DNA from: Citrobacter sp. Cu233 | GTDB lineage: Bacteria > Pseudomonadota > Gammaproteobacteria > Enterobacterales > Enterobacteriaceae | DNA: 64,000 nucleotides | Direction of reading: 5' to 3' | Assembly: GCF_030332225.1 (NCBI RefSeq) | Contig: NZ_JAOWIF010000037.1 | Coordinates: forward strand, 62,001 to 126,000 | Part shown: one piece after another, positions 62,384 to 64,000 of the stretch | Layout of the letters: each line of letters starts with the position of its first letter | How positions within the stretch are numbered: the first letter of the stretch is position 1 | Program-made: the position numbers and the translations under genes | The notes under the pieces: generated by a model | The model's input: only the letters and a program-made list of their open reading frames with translations | Told to the model about the DNA's origin: nothing | Database searches by the model: none

Positions 62384-62411
62384 GTATGACGATTTTTAAA
62401 AAACATCATAC
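62384..62411. promoter_or_regulatory. NikR operator
   Basis: GTATGA (62384-62389), 16 bases, TCATAC (62406-62411). This equals the E. coli NikR operator GTATGA-N16-TCATAC at all 12 defined positions and in spacing. It lies 121 bp upstream of the binding-protein ATG and 285 bp upstream of the receptor ATG. Confidence 0.85.
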
Positions 62412-62617
62412 GGCTTTCTAATACCCGGCGCTTTCACCTTTCACTTCGCTGACGTGGCTAAGCAAAATCACCGTATTTATTCGGCTTTATATTAAACAAA
62501 AAGCAATAGTTGCAGGGAAAACTACTCACCCACTTCGGTTCTTGCCCACCTCAAATTCATGACAATTTATGTATATTTATTAAAGAAAGGCACAGTAAGT
62601 GACAAGTTATGTAAATA

Positions 62618-62636
62618 TATAATGATAATTATTTGT
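62618..62636. promoter_or_regulatory. Fur-like box upstream of the TonB receptor gene
   Basis: TATAATGATAATTATTTGT matches the 19-bp Fur consensus at 14 positions by my count. It is 60-78 bp before the receptor ATG, in the likely promoter. Confidence 0.6.
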
Positions 62637-62695
62637 ATTAGCATTTTCATCAATTATCTTATTGCCTTTGAATTTTTAACAAAGGAAGTTTGACT

Positions 62696-64000
62696 ATGCG
62701 TTTAAAACCTGTTGCCTCTGTCGTTCTGTCCTGCATAGGGTTTACCAGCCCCGTTGTCTTCGCTGAAGACGTGATGGTAGTAACCGCTTCGGGTTACGAA
62801 AAAAAGATCACCAACGCGGCTGCCAGCGTTTCCGTTATTTCGCAGCAAGAGTTACAAACCAATAAATATAACGACTTAGGTGAGGCTCTACGTTCAGTGG
62901 AAGGTGTGGATGTCGAAAGCAGCACGGGTAAAACCGGCGGTCTGGAAATTAGCATCCGTGGTATGCCAGCCAGCTATACCCTGCTCTTGATTGACGGTAT
63001 CCGTCAAAATGGAAGCAGCGACGTGACACCAAACGGCTTCTCGGCCATGAACACCAGCTTTATGCCTCCACTGGCAGCGATCGACCATATTGAAGTGATC
63101 CGCGGTCCGATGTCGACGCTATACGGATCCGATGCCATTGGCGGCGTCGTCAATATCATCACCAAAAAGAGCACCGATAAATGGAGCACGTCCATTAATA
63201 CTGGCGTTAACCTGCAAGAAAGTAATAAATGGGGTAACAGCACGGTCGCCAACTTCTGGTCTAGCGGCCCATTGATCGCCGGTGTACTGGATATGCAGAT
63301 TCGCGGCAGCACCACGCAGCGTCAAGGCTCCAGTGTCACTTCTCTGAGTGATTCCTCTTCCACCCGCGTGCCGTATCCTACGGAATCCGAGAATTACAAT
63401 ATCGGTACTCGTCTGGACTGGAAAACCAGCGACAGCAATACGTTATGGTTGGATCTCGATTCCGCCAGACAACGCTACGATAACGATGATGGGCAGCTTG
63501 GCAATCTGACCGGCGGATATGATAAGACCCTGCGTTATGAGCGTAACAAAGTGACGCTCGGCCACGATACCGCATTAACATTTGGTACCTGGAAGTCCTC
63601 TGTAGGCTGGAATGAAACCGAGAACAAAGGCCGCCAGTTGGTCTCCTCGGCACTGACACCAGAGAACGCGAGCCGGGCTGGCGACGCGCGTGAACTGAAG
63701 AACACCAACGTTATTCTGGATTCCATGCTGCTGACGCCGTTAGGTGACTCGCACCTGTTGACCCTCGGAGGGGAATACTGGGATGCCCGCATGAAGGACG
63801 GTGTCGTGCTGGCCAATACCGGCGAGACATTCCACCAGAAAACATGGTCAGCCTATGCTGAAGATGAATGGCATATCCTCGATTCTCTGGCCTTAACCGT
63901 GGGGACACGCTATGAACATAACGACGTCTTTGGCGGGCACCTCAGCCCACGTGCCTATATGGTCTGGGACGTATCCGACGAGTGGACCCTCAAAGGCGGT
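62696..64000 (+). CDS. CirA-like TonB-dependent outer-membrane receptor, 3' end cut by window edge
   Basis: Outer-membrane transporter driven by TonB. The frame is open for 435 codons to the window edge; CirA-type receptors have about 660. It has a signal peptide (ending FA/ED), a TonB box-like EDVMVVTAS, the plug domain (about 30-150) with IEVIRGPMSTLYGSDAIGGV and VNIITKK, and barrel strands after that. The plug and spacing resemble E. coli CirA, which takes catecholate iron chelates. AAAGGAAG lies 7 bases before the ATG. Divergent from the nickel-type ABC operon, with a Fur-like box in its promoter. Confidence 0.88.
   Translation, partial: MRLKPVASVVLSCIGFTSPVVFAEDVMVVTASGYEKKITNAAASVSVISQQELQTNKYNDLGEALRSVEGVDVESSTGKTGGLEISIRGMPASYTLLLIDGIRQNGSSDVTPNGFSAMNTSFMPPLAAIDHIEVIRGPMSTLYGSDAIGGVVNIITKKSTDKWSTSINTGVNLQESNKWGNSTVANFWSSGPLIAGVLDMQIRGSTTQRQGSSVTSLSDSSSTRVPYPTESENYNIGTRLDWKTSDSNTLWLDLDSARQRYDNDDGQLGNLTGGYDKTLRYERNKVTLGHDTALTFGTWKSSVGWNETENKGRQLVSSALTPENASRAGDARELKNTNVILDSMLLTPLGDSHLLTLGGEYWDARMKDGVVLANTGETFHQKTWSAYAEDEWHILDSLALTVGTRYEHNDVFGGHLSPRAYMVWDVSDEWTLKGG

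Larger units (their letters stand above)
62264..62695. promoter_or_regulatory. divergent control region of the ABC operon and the TonB receptor gene
   Basis: This 432-bp AT-rich region holds, from left to right, an 11-bp palindrome (TCGTTTAACGA, 62294-62304), the NikR operator (62384-62411) and a Fur-like box (62618-62636). No gene is supported. Confidence 0.7.

Overview
The window is chromosomal DNA of an enterobacterium. Most genes follow the order of the E. coli K-12 segment chb-osmE-nadE ... leuE, and their products look close to the E. coli proteins, but several genes and junctions are absent from E. coli. This fits Citrobacter or a near relative (inferred from gene content and remembered E. 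coli sequences; no search was run). I see no rRNA, tRNA, CRISPR array, IS element or prophage. REP/BIME palindromes punctuate several gene ends.

Layout. 1-1.7 kb: start of the chitobiose PTS operon (chbB, partial chbC). 1.9-4.8 kb: osmE, nadE, ves, spy. 5.1-11.2 kb: the arginine succinyltransferase operon astCADBE on the minus strand, behind a clear sigma54 promoter. 11.6-20.8 kb: xthA, two TVP38 membrane proteins (ydjX with a disrupted start, ydjZ), the ynjBCD ABC transporter, ynjE, ynjF-ynjA, nudG, ynjH. 21-29.8 kb: gdhA, topB, selD, ydjA, sppA, ansA, pncA. 30-31.8 kb: a secreted GH18 chitinase-like enzyme and a YajD-type HNH protein, where E. coli carries ydjE-L. 31.8-41.1 kb: yeaC, msrB, gapA, yeaD, yeaE, a small secreted orphan, mipA, and yeaG-yeaH with a sigma54 promoter. 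41.2-50.5 kb: a hemerythrin/methyltransferase pair behind an NsrR-like site, dgcJ, yeaK, yeaL, nimR/nimT, an amidotransferase-like protein, yeaO, yoaF, dgcP, the mini-proteins yoaK and yoaJ, and yeaQ. 50.9-55.3 kb: a cysteine form of formate dehydrogenase H with a sigma54-type promoter, an orphan membrane protein, yoaG-yeaR and leuE. 55.6-64 kb: a YcaC-like hydrolase and a metal-related block.

The most interesting part is 56-64 kb. zinT has a near-perfect Zur box. Next to it lies an operon for a NikA/DppA-type ABC importer (binding protein, two permeases, two ATPases) that ends in a periplasmic phospholipase-D-family nuclease. The promoter region of this operon contains an exact copy of the E. 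coli NikR operator, GTATGA-N16-TCATAC. The divergent gene encodes a CirA-like TonB-dependent receptor with a Fur-like box. I infer a nickel-controlled uptake route, possibly for a nickel chelate, spanning the outer and inner membranes; this goes beyond the NikABCDE system of E. coli. Nickel is needed for hydrogenases, which links loosely to the formate dehydrogenase H paralogue upstream.
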